A stretch of DNA of 38,921 nucleotides. Source: CAYGVX01 sp964395545. GTDB taxonomy: Archaea; Thermoproteota; Bathyarchaeia; Bathyarchaeales; SOJC01. Under the pieces are notes generated by a model that had not been told where the DNA came from, ran no database searches, and saw only the letters and a list, made by a program, of their open reading frames with translations. Numbering within the stretch: position 1 is the first letter of the stretch; the number at the start of each line of letters is the position of its first letter. The position numbers and the translations under genes were made by a program. The stretch lies in the NCBI GenBank assembly GCA_964395545.1, contig CAYNAW010000008.1, positions 1 through 38,921 on the forward strand, written 5' to 3'. Shown piece after piece: positions 13,800 through 21,583 of this stretch.

Positions 13800-15251
13800 A
13801 TGAGGCTTTATAGAAAAGAAGGCGCCACGATGCAGATTATCGGCTTCCCAAATGAAGAAGTCGAAAAGGGCGACTACCTGGAGGTTGAAGAACAGCAGAC
13901 TGGCAAAAGCCTGATTGTCCAGGTAATAGACGTGCAGTATGCTAACGTGCCAGGCATCCTAGAAGAACTGCTCAGAGACCATGACGGCAACTTCTACGTC
14001 CACGGAGAGGACGTGGACCCGTTCGAAGTGGCGACACATATGGCGTACATTCAAGATGCGCGACTGCTGGTCTGCAAAATTCGAGCGACCAACCACAATG
14101 ATGTACTGACACCGACTGGCTCCTGGCTCCCCTCCCGCTCCTGTGCCACTATCAAAAAACTGGCCACGGAAAGATTGTTCAATCCGGTCAACGCGGATGG
14201 ACATTTGATGCATCTCGGAGAGACCAAAGAAAGGAAGCAGTTCCGAGCCGACGTGCGAGCCTTAGATGGCAGTCTCAACATAGTCACAGGAAAGAAGGGA
14301 ACCGGCAAATCCCACATGTCAAAACTGTTGACTCTTAATCTAATCAGCCACGGCGCCCCCGCAGTCATCCTAGACCTCAACGGCGAGTACACGGGTCTGA
14401 ACCAAGGCACAAACGGAAGACCTAACGAGTTTCAAGGAAAAATCCATGTCCTGACACCTGGACAGAACCTCAAAGTAACTCTAGCCCAGCTAAAACTCCG
14501 CGTGATGCTCAACATCCTTGTCAACGCCTTGAACCTGCCTGGCACGTCAGCGCGAGAGTTCAGACGCATATGGTACGGTCTAGAAGAGAAAGGCGCCTTG
14601 TCGATGCATGAACTCGGAGAAGCACTCAGAGACTGGAAATGCAACCAGCACGTTCGTGATGCCCTGTTCGCGCGTTACCACACGCTGATGAACTCGGGCT
14701 TATTCACCGACAACCCGAAGGAGGCAGCTACGTTGGAAGACGCTTTATACAAAGCCAGGGTGGGAGGAGCAGTGGTGATAAACTTGCGTGACGCGTCGAC
14801 TGTGGACAGGCTGATCGTGGTCGAGTACGTGCTCGGTAAGCTGCTCGAACTCTTATCCTGTTGGAAACTACGAGCGGTCTTTCTCTTAGCTGAAGAAGCC
14901 CACCTGTATCTAAGGGAAACCTACTGGGACGACATAGTCACGCGCATGCGGCACTTCGGCGTCTTCACAACCTTCATAACAAACCAGCCCGACACTATAA
15001 GAGAGAACATTTACCGCCAAGCCGACAACCTGTTCCTTTTCAACTTCACGAACGAACATGATTTAGAAACGGTTTCGAAGGCCTCAAAAGTGGACGCGGA
15101 TACCGTGAAGTCTGTGGCTCGAGACTTGCCACCCCATCACTGTCTCGTCTTAGGCAAAGTCGTAAACGATTTTCCTATAGTTGTAAAGGTTAGAGATTTG
15201 GACGTGCAGGCTATGGGACAAACACGGCTTTTCTTTTCTGAGCAGAACTGA
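13800..15251 (+). CDS. HerA-like hexameric ATPase/translocase
   Basis: A 483-residue FtsK/HerA-superfamily ATPase. Residues about 11-110 resemble a HAS-barrel ('IIGFPNEEVEKGDYLEV'). The Walker A loop is 'GKKGTGKSH' (164-172), followed by 'VILDLNGEY' (189-197), the HerA-type segment normally ending in 'GEY'. Walker B is 'FLLAEEAHLYL' (361-371) and the sensor region is 'FITNQPDTI' (392-400). The Asp-Pro-His usually found before GEY is Asp-Leu-Asn here. It is coupled to the NurA-like gene (GAGG just before ATG 13800); ATG 13830 is an alternative start close to the barrel. HerA pumps DNA for NurA; without mre11/rad50 the pair may serve defence, mobile DNA or specialised repair, which is inference. 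It converges on a flavin-binding gene with a one-base gap. Confidence 0.88.
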   Translation: MRLYRKEGATMQIIGFPNEEVEKGDYLEVEEQQTGKSLIVQVIDVQYANVPGILEELLRDHDGNFYVHGEDVDPFEVATHMAYIQDARLLVCKIRATNHNDVLTPTGSWLPSRSCATIKKLATERLFNPVNADGHLMHLGETKERKQFRADVRALDGSLNIVTGKKGTGKSHMSKLLTLNLISHGAPAVILDLNGEYTGLNQGTNGRPNEFQGKIHVLTPGQNLKVTLAQLKLRVMLNILVNALNLPGTSAREFRRIWYGLEEKGALSMHELGEALRDWKCNQHVRDALFARYHTLMNSGLFTDNPKEAATLEDALYKARVGGAVVINLRDASTVDRLIVVEYVLGKLLELLSCWKLRAVFLLAEEAHLYLRETYWDDIVTRMRHFGVFTTFITNQPDTIRENIYRQADNLFLFNFTNEHDLETVSKASKVDADTVKSVARDLPPHHCLVLGKVVNDFPIVVKVRDLDVQAMGQTRLFFSEQN

Positions 15252-15252
15252 G

Positions 15253-15660
15253 TCACCAGAAAATCGTCCGTTTAGGGGCAACTTCGACTATGCATCGAGT
15301 CCTTCTGTCGAAAAGAGGTATCCCCAACGAGTCTCTGCTGTGCTCATCGAGCTTCAGTCTATACTTGCCAATATGATCTCGTGTTCGTTTGACAAACTCC
15401 TCGTCGTCTTCTAGTATGCGTCCTCCGCCCATGATTATGACTGCTTCTTCTTGGCTGTAGACGGCGAGTGCCACATTCTTGTTTCTTGCGAGGTTGCGGG
15501 CTTTCACGGATTCTCGGCTGGTTTGAACATATACTTTGCCGTCGTCATAGGTGAAAAAAACGGGAACTACATGGGGCCTGTTCTCAGAGTCTACGGTGGC
15601 GAAGCTTGCCAGTTGTTCTCGGTCCATGAATTCTTTGACTTGCCTACGCGTTTTTGGCAT
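15253..15660 (-). CDS. Pyridoxamine 5'-phosphate oxidase-like flavin/F420-binding protein
   Basis: A 135-residue split-barrel protein of the PNPOx-like family, which uses FMN, F420 or heme. Family marks are 'EFMDREQLASFATVD', 'RPHVVPVFFTYDDGKVYVQT' and 'KARNLARNKNVALAVY', the barrel strands that hold the cofactor. ATG 15660 is preferred; a GTG 9 bases upstream is in frame. It starts 18 bases after the stop of the MFS transporter gene and is probably co-transcribed with it. The substrate is unknown; members range from biliverdin reductases to F420-dependent quinone reductases. Confidence 0.8.
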   Translation of the reverse strand: MPKTRRQVKEFMDREQLASFATVDSENRPHVVPVFFTYDDGKVYVQTSRESVKARNLARNKNVALAVYSQEEAVIIMGGGRILEDDEEFVKRTRDHIGKYRLKLDEHSRDSLGIPLFDRRTRCIVEVAPKRTIFW

Positions 15661-15678
15661 CGCAGGCACTTGTAAGGC

Positions 15679-16974
15679 TTAACGAGTTTTTATGGATTTC
15701 CCAACCTGAGGAGCGGGTTGTTTCACTCTCAACGCAAAAATGATGGTTCCGAGTAGGCTGATGGCAGAAGCGACTTGGAAGGCCGAGATGTACGCCGTCG
15801 CTTCTGCCGCTCCTGTGCTGATGAGGGAATCAGCTATTGGTCCTCCGATGAGCGTGCCCGCCACTCCGAAGGATATGTAGCTGGCAGCGTTGTACTGCCC
15901 GAAAAGCCTTCCTCTGCTTTCGACGGGGATGAGGTCGGAGGCTAACAGGTAACCGACGACGCTGATGAGCGCCATGGACACCCCGCTGAGACTGTTTATC
16001 AATATCATCTGCGTGACATCTTGGGCAAAGATGTAGAGGATTGGAGTAACGACTGTCAACGCCAATCCCAAGCCGAGGGCGTTTTTTCGGCCGACCTTGT
16101 CTGCCAACGGTCCTGCGAGCAGACTGGCAACTATCGTAGCTATCGAAGCGGCATTGGCAATCATGGCTATATCGTAAGAGTTTGCTCCGATGGGCGCGCT
16201 GAGGGCTACATAGAACACGAGGATTTGAAGGATTGAGTACGTGCCTAGGCTGACTATGAAGAGGGAGGCGAGAAACCAGTAGAAATCTCGGGAGCCATAG
16301 CCACGCGAGCCGTTGCTCGGTGCAACCGCCGCGCCGGCACGTGCTTTACACGTGTTCTCTGAGGAACCTGTGCTCAGCCAGATCAGTACGACACTTACAA
16401 GCATTATGCCAGCTGAAAAGAAGAAGAGCATGCCACTCCTGAAGCCTCCTGCCTTTCCGCCCCAATCATATAGCCACCCTGAAACCGAAATGCCGACTAT
16501 CCGCCCGACACCGCCAATACTGGAGATAACACCCATCAGCTTTCCCCTTTCTTCAGAAGTAGAGAGGTCTGAGATCAGAGCGCTCCAGCCCAGATTACTC
16601 ATCGACCAGAAAAACTCGAGGAACGTAAGCCCGGCTATGATGCTGTAGGCGGCAGCCACCGAGCTAACGGTGTTCAACAGGTGAATGTGGACAAAATAGA
16701 CGAGGATGTAGCCCAACGCTGCGGTTGTCTCGCCGATGACTACAAGCCGCGCACGCAGTCGGTACTTGTCCGCGATTTTTCCCCAGACAAAAGTCTGCGA
16801 GACGCTGTTGGCAATCATGCTGAGACTTGCAAGAAGCGTGGTCGCCGTAACAGAGAGCCCCAGCCCCGCCATCAGATACAGTGACAGGAATGTGTAGAAT
16901 AAGCCTCGCCTCGCCATCGCCATGAACTGGTAGCTCGAGAGTCCGACTACGATCTTCTTGTCCAAGGAAACCAC
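15679..16974 (-). CDS. Major facilitator superfamily transporter
   Basis: A 431-residue polytopic membrane protein with about 12 hydrophobic helices. MFS hallmarks are 'GKIADKYRLRARLVVIGE' between helices 2 and 3 and the pseudo-repeat 'AGPLADKVGRKNALGLGL' in the second half. The start is GTG 16974. Substrate and direction are unknown. It leads a two-gene unit with the flavin-binding protein, so the pair may handle one compound (uptake plus reduction, or efflux plus detoxification); this is inference. Confidence 0.9.
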   Translation of the reverse strand: MVSLDKKIVVGLSSYQFMAMARRGLFYTFLSLYLMAGLGLSVTATTLLASLSMIANSVSQTFVWGKIADKYRLRARLVVIGETTAALGYILVYFVHIHLLNTVSSVAAAYSIIAGLTFLEFFWSMSNLGWSALISDLSTSEERGKLMGVISSIGGVGRIVGISVSGWLYDWGGKAGGFRSGMLFFFSAGIMLVSVVLIWLSTGSSENTCKARAGAAVAPSNGSRGYGSRDFYWFLASLFIVSLGTYSILQILVFYVALSAPIGANSYDIAMIANAASIATIVASLLAGPLADKVGRKNALGLGLALTVVTPILYIFAQDVTQMILINSLSGVSMALISVVGYLLASDLIPVESRGRLFGQYNAASYISFGVAGTLIGGPIADSLISTGAAEATAYISAFQVASAISLLGTIIFALRVKQPAPQVGKSIKTR

Positions 16975-17078
16975 CGATGATTGAAGCGACTTCCTTATTC
17001 AGCTTTCGGATAGGGTCAAAGCGAGATAGGTTTAAAGGGTGTGAACCGAATTATTCAATTTGGACTGCTGGCTTAGGC

Positions 17079-17387
17079 ATGCACAACGTTAGCGCTGGAC
17101 AAGCGTTCCAAGGTGGCATGGGCTTAGCCTTAGGCCTAGCGTTGGCGGGCTCCATGTATTCTCTCTTGAAGTATCCTGACGGCGCAGTTAGGCAAGTAAT
17201 CCTCTGCCAAAGATGCCGCAACAGGAACCCTGACGGGAACAGGTTCTGCAACGAGTGTGGCAGACCACTCTACCCTCCACCCCAAGTGACGTGCCCGAAA
17301 TGCGCTGCTCCGGTGGCCGCCTTGAAGTATTGCGGTGAGTGTGGCACACTGCTCCGAAGACAGAAAAAGAGACAGAGACTGAAGTGA
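17079..17387 (+). CDS. Small membrane-associated double zinc-ribbon protein
   Basis: A 102-residue protein from ATG 17079, which lies about 50 bases after a TATA-like AGGTTTAAAG (17027-17036). The N-terminus has a Gly-rich hydrophobic segment ('GGMGLALGLALAGSMYSLL') that could sit in a membrane. Two zinc ribbons follow: 'CQRCRNRNPDGNRFCNECG' and 'CPKCAAPVAALKYCGECG', each Cys-x2-Cys...Cys-x2-Cys. The ribbons and Gly/Ala/Met segment closely echo the C-terminal part of the SPFH protein encoded convergently 5 bases away, so it is probably a related or partner protein. No catalytic role is evident. Confidence 0.75.
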   Translation: MHNVSAGQAFQGGMGLALGLALAGSMYSLLKYPDGAVRQVILCQRCRNRNPDGNRFCNECGRPLYPPPQVTCPKCAAPVAALKYCGECGTLLRRQKKRQRLK

Positions 17388-17391
17388 GAGC

Positions 17392-18474
17392 TTAGTTCTC
17401 GAGTTTTTCTCCGCAGTTCCCGCAGAACTTGGTTCCAGCCGGGTTCTTGGCGTTGCATTTGGCGCATGTGACTTCGGCTCCGGCGGCTGGTAAGGGTTTG
17501 CCGCAGCTGCCGCAGAACTTCATGCCTGCGGGGTTTTCGGCTTTGCAGTTAGGACAGGTAATTTGGGGCGCTGGGGCGAGACCTGTTCCACAGTTTCCGC
17601 AAAATTTGGTGCCAACTACGTTCTTGGTGCTGCATTTCGGACAGATGACCACTTCCTGGGGCTTCCCAGCTTGAGCCTGTTGCATCTGCTGCGCCATTAT
17701 GTAGGGCATGGTTAAACCCATTCCCGCGCCTAGGCCTGCGGCGGCGGCTCCGCCTCCCTCTGAGCCCTTCAACTCTGTAGCCGTCTCCTTCATGTACTGC
17801 ATCGTCATGGCTTGGGCGCCCATTCCCGAGGCGAAGCGTCTGGCTTCTTCGGGGATTTTGACACCCTCGAAGACGCAGTCGATGATTTTCAAGCCTATGC
17901 GGGCTGCTTCGTCGCTGATTGTCAACGCCACTTTGTCAGTGGTCACGTCGACGTTCTTTACGACTGTGAATATGTCGAAGTCGCCGAACTCGTTTATAAC
18001 GCGTTCGTTTATAAAGCCACGGATGTAGGTTTCAATGTCCCTCGATGAGGTGGCTCCTCGGTTGCCGAAGAACTCCATGACGAACAGTTTGGGGTCTTCG
18101 ACCTTGTAGAGGAGGTACCCGTAGAAGCCCAATTCGGCTTGGTATTTGATGTCGCCGCTCGGTGCCGAGTAGGCTGTTCCGCCGAAGTTACCTCGGAATT
18201 GGCTGTTGCTGACGAAGACGACTTCGCATTCGAAGATGTCGCCGATGATGCCCAGAGCCTTTAATGCACCGGTTAATAGGGGAACGTTATTGCTGGTGAT
18301 GGTGTGTCTGCCTGGACCGAAGACATCATAAGCTTTACCGTCTCGGAAGAAGACCCCCCACTGGTTCTCCTTCACGATTACTTGGCTTCCATACTTGAGG
18401 GAAAGCTTGGGAAACCTGTAGGCTATGTCTTCTGCTCCCGCGTAGTCCCATGCAACTTTCTCGATTATCGGCAT
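17392..18474 (-). CDS. SPFH-domain protein with three C-terminal zinc ribbons
   Basis: A 360-residue protein. Residues 20-235 resemble the SPFH/Band-7 fold of the YdjI or 'virion core-like' subgroup: 'GSQVIVKENQWGVFFRDGK', 'YDVFGPGRHTITSNNVPLL', 'RDIETYIRGFINERVINEFG' and 'EAARIGLKIIDCVFEGVKIP'. A Gly/Ala/Met/Gln linker (236-272) leads to three zinc ribbons with ligands Cys278/281/292/295, Cys307/310/321/324 and Cys337/340/351/354. Such proteins form membrane-linked oligomers in bacteria; their job in archaea is not known to me. ATG 18474 follows the stop of the helical protein gene by 5 bases, so they form an operon. Confidence 0.85.
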   Translation of the reverse strand: MPIIEKVAWDYAGAEDIAYRFPKLSLKYGSQVIVKENQWGVFFRDGKAYDVFGPGRHTITSNNVPLLTGALKALGIIGDIFECEVVFVSNSQFRGNFGGTAYSAPSGDIKYQAELGFYGYLLYKVEDPKLFVMEFFGNRGATSSRDIETYIRGFINERVINEFGDFDIFTVVKNVDVTTDKVALTISDEAARIGLKIIDCVFEGVKIPEEARRFASGMGAQAMTMQYMKETATELKGSEGGGAAAAGLGAGMGLTMPYIMAQQMQQAQAGKPQEVVICPKCSTKNVVGTKFCGNCGTGLAPAPQITCPNCKAENPAGMKFCGSCGKPLPAAGAEVTCAKCNAKNPAGTKFCGNCGEKLEN

Positions 18475-18479
18475 CTATT

Positions 18480-19013
18480 CTACATCTCCAATGGTCTGAA
18501 TTCCTTCTCTCTTCCATTCCATTTAGATTCAAAATCGAGTATTAAAGACTTGACGTTCTTCACCCTAGCTTCGACTTCACCCCACTTTTCGGCTTCGCTG
18601 TCGCTATGAAGTTCAGCTATAGCTTTCGTTATGGTTTCAATGTCATTTTCGAGGGCTTTGTCGTAGTTGAACATGCGCGCCAGTTCATTCTCCCTGATGC
18701 TGCCCTTGCGGTCAAACAGCCCAGCATAGCCATAATCAGCCCGGTTCACCTTCTCGGCGACGCGGTCTATAACTTGGATCACCTTCTTGAAGTGGGCTCC
18801 CGTGGCCTTCTGTCCCGCGTTCAGGGCTGCCAAGTAGATTTCCTCCCATCTGTGCCGCAGGTCTCGGAAGTCTGCATAGTAGTAGTCGCGGAGTTTTCTG
18901 TCGAGCTCTCTCAGATCCTCTTTAGTTCCATATCCTAACGTGAATATGTTCTGAATTTTTCCGAACACTCCCTGTCTGTCTTTGATCTTTTCAATCGTTT
19001 CTTTCTCTGACAT
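18480..19013 (-). CDS. Unrecognised helical protein linked to the SPFH gene
   Basis: A 177-residue, strongly charged, almost wholly helical protein with no transmembrane segment and no motif I recognise. Long amphipathic stretches ('KEDLRELDRKLRDYYYADF', 'FKKVIQVIDRVAEKVNRADY', 'EVEARVKNVKSLILDFESKW') suggest coiled coils or a helical bundle. It lies between the frameshifted gene (12 bases upstream) and the SPFH gene (5 bases downstream). The tight spacing suggests it works with the SPFH protein, perhaps as an assembly partner; this is inference. Confidence 0.75.
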   Translation of the reverse strand: MSEKETIEKIKDRQGVFGKIQNIFTLGYGTKEDLRELDRKLRDYYYADFRDLRHRWEEIYLAALNAGQKATGAHFKKVIQVIDRVAEKVNRADYGYAGLFDRKGSIRENELARMFNYDKALENDIETITKAIAELHSDSEAEKWGEVEARVKNVKSLILDFESKWNGREKEFRPLEM

Positions 19014-19025
19014 TGCGCGAGTCTC

Positions 19026-19320
19026 CTAGGTGATTTTGATTAAGGGTCTTCCGCCGCCTAAAACCTTTCTGTCGCCGCCGTCCACGGCGATCACGTAATT
19101 TTCTCCTTTTAACGCATAGTGGGCAAACCAGATTGGTGCGTGGACAAGCTCAGCTTCTCCGAGGATCACATTGACGTTGCACGATTGAAGGGTCTCCACC
19201 CTCTCCCTCAATCAGTCGCTCCTTGGCTTGGACTTCTGACTTCACTCGGGATTTGGCTTCTTCTTCACTTAACTCAGTGTTGAGGAACTCGGCGTCTGAA
19301 GGAACCTTGGGCGCACGCAT
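19026..19320 (-). pseudogene. Frameshifted small gene at the head of the SPFH operon
   Basis: Two overlapping minus-strand frames read as one broken protein. The first starts at ATG 19320 (MRAPKVPSDAEFLNTELSEE) and continues 'KSRVKSEVQAKERL'. The second continues 'RERVETLQSCNVNVILGEA', 'ELVHAPIWFAHYALKGENY', 'VIAVDGGDRKVLGGGRPLI' and ends at 19026. Removing one base in the run near 19212-19215 fuses them smoothly. The 'HAPIW..HY..KG..Y.I.VDG' pattern looks like a real small domain, but I cannot name the family. A minus-strand TATA box (19359-19368) fits the first start. It may be a true pseudogene, a programmed frameshift or a sequence error. Confidence 0.6.
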
Positions 19321-19358
19321 ACACCGCGCAGAAAGCGCAAGCAAAGGAGAGGGATAAG

Positions 19359-19368
19359 CCTTTATAAG
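19359..19368. promoter_or_regulatory. TATA element shared by divergent promoters
   Basis: TTTATAAG on the plus strand (19361-19368) and CTTATAAAGG on the minus strand overlap. The spacing fits transcription of the S19e block (TTG 19414) to the right and the frameshifted gene (ATG 19320) to the left. A single near-palindromic TATA element may serve both directions. Confidence 0.45.
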
Positions 19369-19413
19369 AGGCTACATGAATCTTCTGAAGGAAAAATACT
19401 CAGGGTAAGAACC

Positions 19414-19869
19414 TTGCCAACACCATACGACGTCCCTGTACAAATCTTCATCAACAAGCTGGCTCAATACGTAAAAGACAATATTGACCAAGTCACGCCG
19501 CCTCCGTGGACAGCCTTCGCGAAGCTGGGCTCATACGCCACGCAGCAACCACACGACCCCAATTGGTGGTACACCCGATGCGCCTCGCTCCTCAGGAAAA
19601 CCTACGTCCAAGGACCAGTCGGCGTTGAAAGACTGAGAGGACAGTATAGCCAAAGGAAAGACTGCGGCACTCGCCCCGAACACGTGAGAAAGGGGGCTGG
19701 AAACGCTATCAGGAAGCTTTTCCAGCAACTGGAAGCCGCTGGGCTCGTTGAGAACGTCAAGGGAGAGGGAAGAGTGCTGACCAGTGAGGGTAGGAGACTG
19801 ATGGACACGATAGCCACGGAAGTGAAAACAGAGTTGGAGAAGAAGGTGCCCGAGCTGGCGAAGTATTAA
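19414..19869 (+). CDS. rps19e: Ribosomal protein S19e
   Basis: A 151-residue small-subunit protein found only in archaea and eukaryotes. The sequence is typical throughout: 'TPYDVPVQIFINKLAQYVK', 'TPPPWTAFAKLGSYATQQPH', 'WWYTRCASLLRKTYVQGPVG', 'RLRGQYSQRKDCGTRPEHVR' and 'AIRKLFQQLEAAGLVENVKG'. It starts with TTG 19414. It opens the conserved block S19e, PDCD5-like, L39e, L31e, IF6, L18Ae and prefoldin, and the genes are packed so tightly that they should be one operon. Confidence 0.97.
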   Translation: MPTPYDVPVQIFINKLAQYVKDNIDQVTPPPWTAFAKLGSYATQQPHDPNWWYTRCASLLRKTYVQGPVGVERLRGQYSQRKDCGTRPEHVRKGAGNAIRKLFQQLEAAGLVENVKGEGRVLTSEGRRLMDTIATEVKTELEKKVPELAKY

Positions 19870-19886
19870 CCCCGGGGTGAAGCCTA

Positions 19887-20219
19887 GTGAGCGAGGAAGA
19901 GGAAATCGAAGCGCTGCGCCAGAGGAAAATGATGGACCTTCAGCGAAGACTCGCTCAAGAAGAGCAGAAGGCTCAGGTGCAACAGCAAGTTGAGATGCAG
20001 AAGCAAGCGGTACTCCGCCGCATACTTTCGCCAGAGGCGAGGCAGCGTCTTACGAACCTGAAGATGGTGAAGCCTGATTTCGCTGAGCAAATCGAGCTCC
20101 AACTCATCCAACTCGCCCAAACGGGACGCCTAAAGATCCCAGTTACCGACGAGCAGTTGAAAGAGATATTGGCCCGATTACTGTCTCAACGCAGAGACAT
20201 AAAGATAAGGAGGAGATAG
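19887..20219 (+). CDS. PDCD5-family DNA-binding protein
   Basis: A 110-residue protein of the PDCD5/TFAR19 family, which archaea place beside S19e and L39e. The N-terminal helix is Gln/Glu-rich ('RRLAQEEQKAQVQQQVEMQK'), followed by the helical core 'ILSPEARQRLTNLKMVKPDF' and 'IPVTDEQLKEILARLL', ending in a basic tail. Archaeal members bind DNA weakly in vitro; their cellular role is unclear. GTG 19887 is used, 17 bases after the S19e stop. Confidence 0.95.
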   Translation: MSEEEEIEALRQRKMMDLQRRLAQEEQKAQVQQQVEMQKQAVLRRILSPEARQRLTNLKMVKPDFAEQIELQLIQLAQTGRLKIPVTDEQLKEILARLLSQRRDIKIRRR

Positions 20220-20220
20220 T

Positions 20221-20376
20221 ATGGCAAGAGTGAAGCCGACCGCGAAAAAACGCCGACTGGCAAAGGCTGGAAAACAGAAGAAACCAGTCCCGACATGGGT
20301 AGTGGCCCGCACGCAGGGCGGCGTCAGGCGACACCCAAAGAGCAAGCAGTGGCGTCACACTAAGCTCAGAGCATAG
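20221..20376 (+). CDS. rpl39e: Ribosomal protein L39e
   Basis: A 51-residue, very basic large-subunit protein that lines the exit tunnel. It reads 'MARVKPTAKKRRLAKAGKQK', 'KPVPTWVVARTQGGVRRHPK' and 'SKQWRHTKLRA', with the family's central 'P.W...RT......P..R.WR...L'. ATG 20221 is one base after the stop of the PDCD5-like gene, and the next gene follows in 11 bases with a ribosome-binding site (TAGGAGG) at the stop. Confidence 0.96.
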   Translation: MARVKPTAKKRRLAKAGKQKKPVPTWVVARTQGGVRRHPKSKQWRHTKLRA

Positions 20377-20387
20377 GAGGCAGCTCC

Positions 20388-20897
20388 ATGAGAGAAGAAC
20401 CAGAGATGTCCGAGGAAAAAGACGAAGAACTCGTCGAAGAAGAGAGTACTGAGGAGCTTGAGGTAACGGCAGAAGAGCAGGAGGCCGCCGAAGAATCTGA
20501 GATCGGGCTAGAGGAAGGAGAAGGAGCTGCTGAAGAAGAGGCAGTGCCCGAGGAAGAGGGCGAGGAAGAAAAGAAGCCTTCCCGCCGAAAAGAGGAAGAA
20601 GAAGAATTCGTGGAGGAGAAGATTTACATAATACCTCTGCAGCGCGCTTGGATAATGCCGCCGAACAAACGAGCTCCAAAAGCCATTCGCCTCATCAAAG
20701 CCTTCGTCAAGAAGCACATGAAAGTGGGTGAAAAAGCTGTGAAAGAGGAGGGCGAGGAGGAAGAAGGTGAAAGGATAATCATCAGCAACGAGGTCAACAC
20801 CAAAGTGTGGAGCAGAGGAATTGAGAAGCCCCCTCGAAAGCTAAAGATACGAGCAGCAAGAGACGAGGAAGGGAATGTAACCGTGTTTCTGGCCTAG
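20388..20897 (+). CDS. rpl31e: Ribosomal protein L31e with a long acidic N-terminal extension
   Basis: A 169-residue protein in which the L31e core starts near residue 77: 'EKIYIIPLQRAW', 'NKRAPKAIRLIKAFVKKHMK', 'WSRGIEKPPRKLKIRAARDE'. The first 72 residues are mostly Glu and Asp. A second acidic insert ('KEEGEEEEGE', 119-128) splits the core between 'HMK' and 'IIISNEVN'. Ordinary archaeal L31e is about 80-100 residues. The start at ATG 20388 is supported by GGAGG seven bases before it; ATG 20406 is also possible but leaves most of the extension. The acidic arm may act in ribosome assembly or shield basic partners. Confidence 0.93.
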   Translation: MREEPEMSEEKDEELVEEESTEELEVTAEEQEAAEESEIGLEEGEGAAEEEAVPEEEGEEEKKPSRRKEEEEEFVEEKIYIIPLQRAWIMPPNKRAPKAIRLIKAFVKKHMKVGEKAVKEEGEEEEGERIIISNEVNTKVWSRGIEKPPRKLKIRAARDEEGNVTVFLA

Positions 20898-20908
20898 GAG
20901 AAGAAGGC

Positions 20909-21583
20909 TTGGCAATCTATCTTCTAGGACTTTTCGGAAGCGCAAGCATCGGAGTATATTCTCTCGCAACCGAAAAGATGGCGATAATCCCTCCCCAAGT
21001 CGCCGAGACCAAGGCGAAAAAGATCGGAGAGTGGCTGAGAGTGAGAACCGCCAAAACGACGATCGGCGGCTCCGTCGTCGTGGGCTCTTTAGTGTGCGCC
21101 AACTCTAACGGAGTACTCCTACCGCACTCCGTCAGGGAGGAGGAGCTGGACATCGTGAAAGCGGTGTGTGAGGACGCCAACCTTACAGTGATGGACACAA
21201 GGAGGACGGCGTACGGGAACATCGCGCTTGCCAACGATTACGGAGCGATTGTTGACCCGAGGCTCCAACCCAAAACGGTCGAAAAAATATCGGATACGCT
21301 GGGCGTGGAAGCCGTCCCGTCAGAGATCGCAGGTTTGCCGTATGTGGGTTCGTTGGCCTTGGCTACGAACAAAGGCGTTATGGCGCACCCCATGATCAAG
21401 GAGGAGGAGCAGAAGCTTCTGAAGGACGTGTTGAAGGTGCCCGTGGATGTAGGAAGCATTAACTGTGGAATACCCTATGTGGCCACAGGGTTAATAGGGA
21501 ACAGCAGCAATGTAGTGACAGGGTTCCTGACCACGGGACCTGAAATGTTCATAATCGGTCAAGCGTTTGATGTGGTGAAATAG
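20909..21583 (+). CDS. eif6: Translation initiation factor aIF6
   Basis: A 224-residue anti-association factor that binds the large ribosomal subunit and stops it joining the small one. The pentein repeats are visible: 'FGSASIGVYSLATEKMAIIP', 'GSLVCANSNGVLLPH', 'YGNIALANDYGAIVDPRL', 'GSLALATNKGVMAHPMIKEE' and 'SSNVVTGFLTTGPEMF'. The start is TTG 20909, 11 bases after the L31e stop. The next gene (L18Ae) begins at the very next base after its stop. Confidence 0.97.
   Translation: MAIYLLGLFGSASIGVYSLATEKMAIIPPQVAETKAKKIGEWLRVRTAKTTIGGSVVVGSLVCANSNGVLLPHSVREEELDIVKAVCEDANLTVMDTRRTAYGNIALANDYGAIVDPRLQPKTVEKISDTLGVEAVPSEIAGLPYVGSLALATNKGVMAHPMIKEEEQKLLKDVLKVPVDVGSINCGIPYVATGLIGNSSNVVTGFLTTGPEMFIIGQAFDVVK

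Noticed and set aside
20143..20717. Minus-strand Leu/Ser/Pro-rich frames opposite L39e/L31e
   Set aside because: They arise from the Glu-rich codons of L31e read in reverse.
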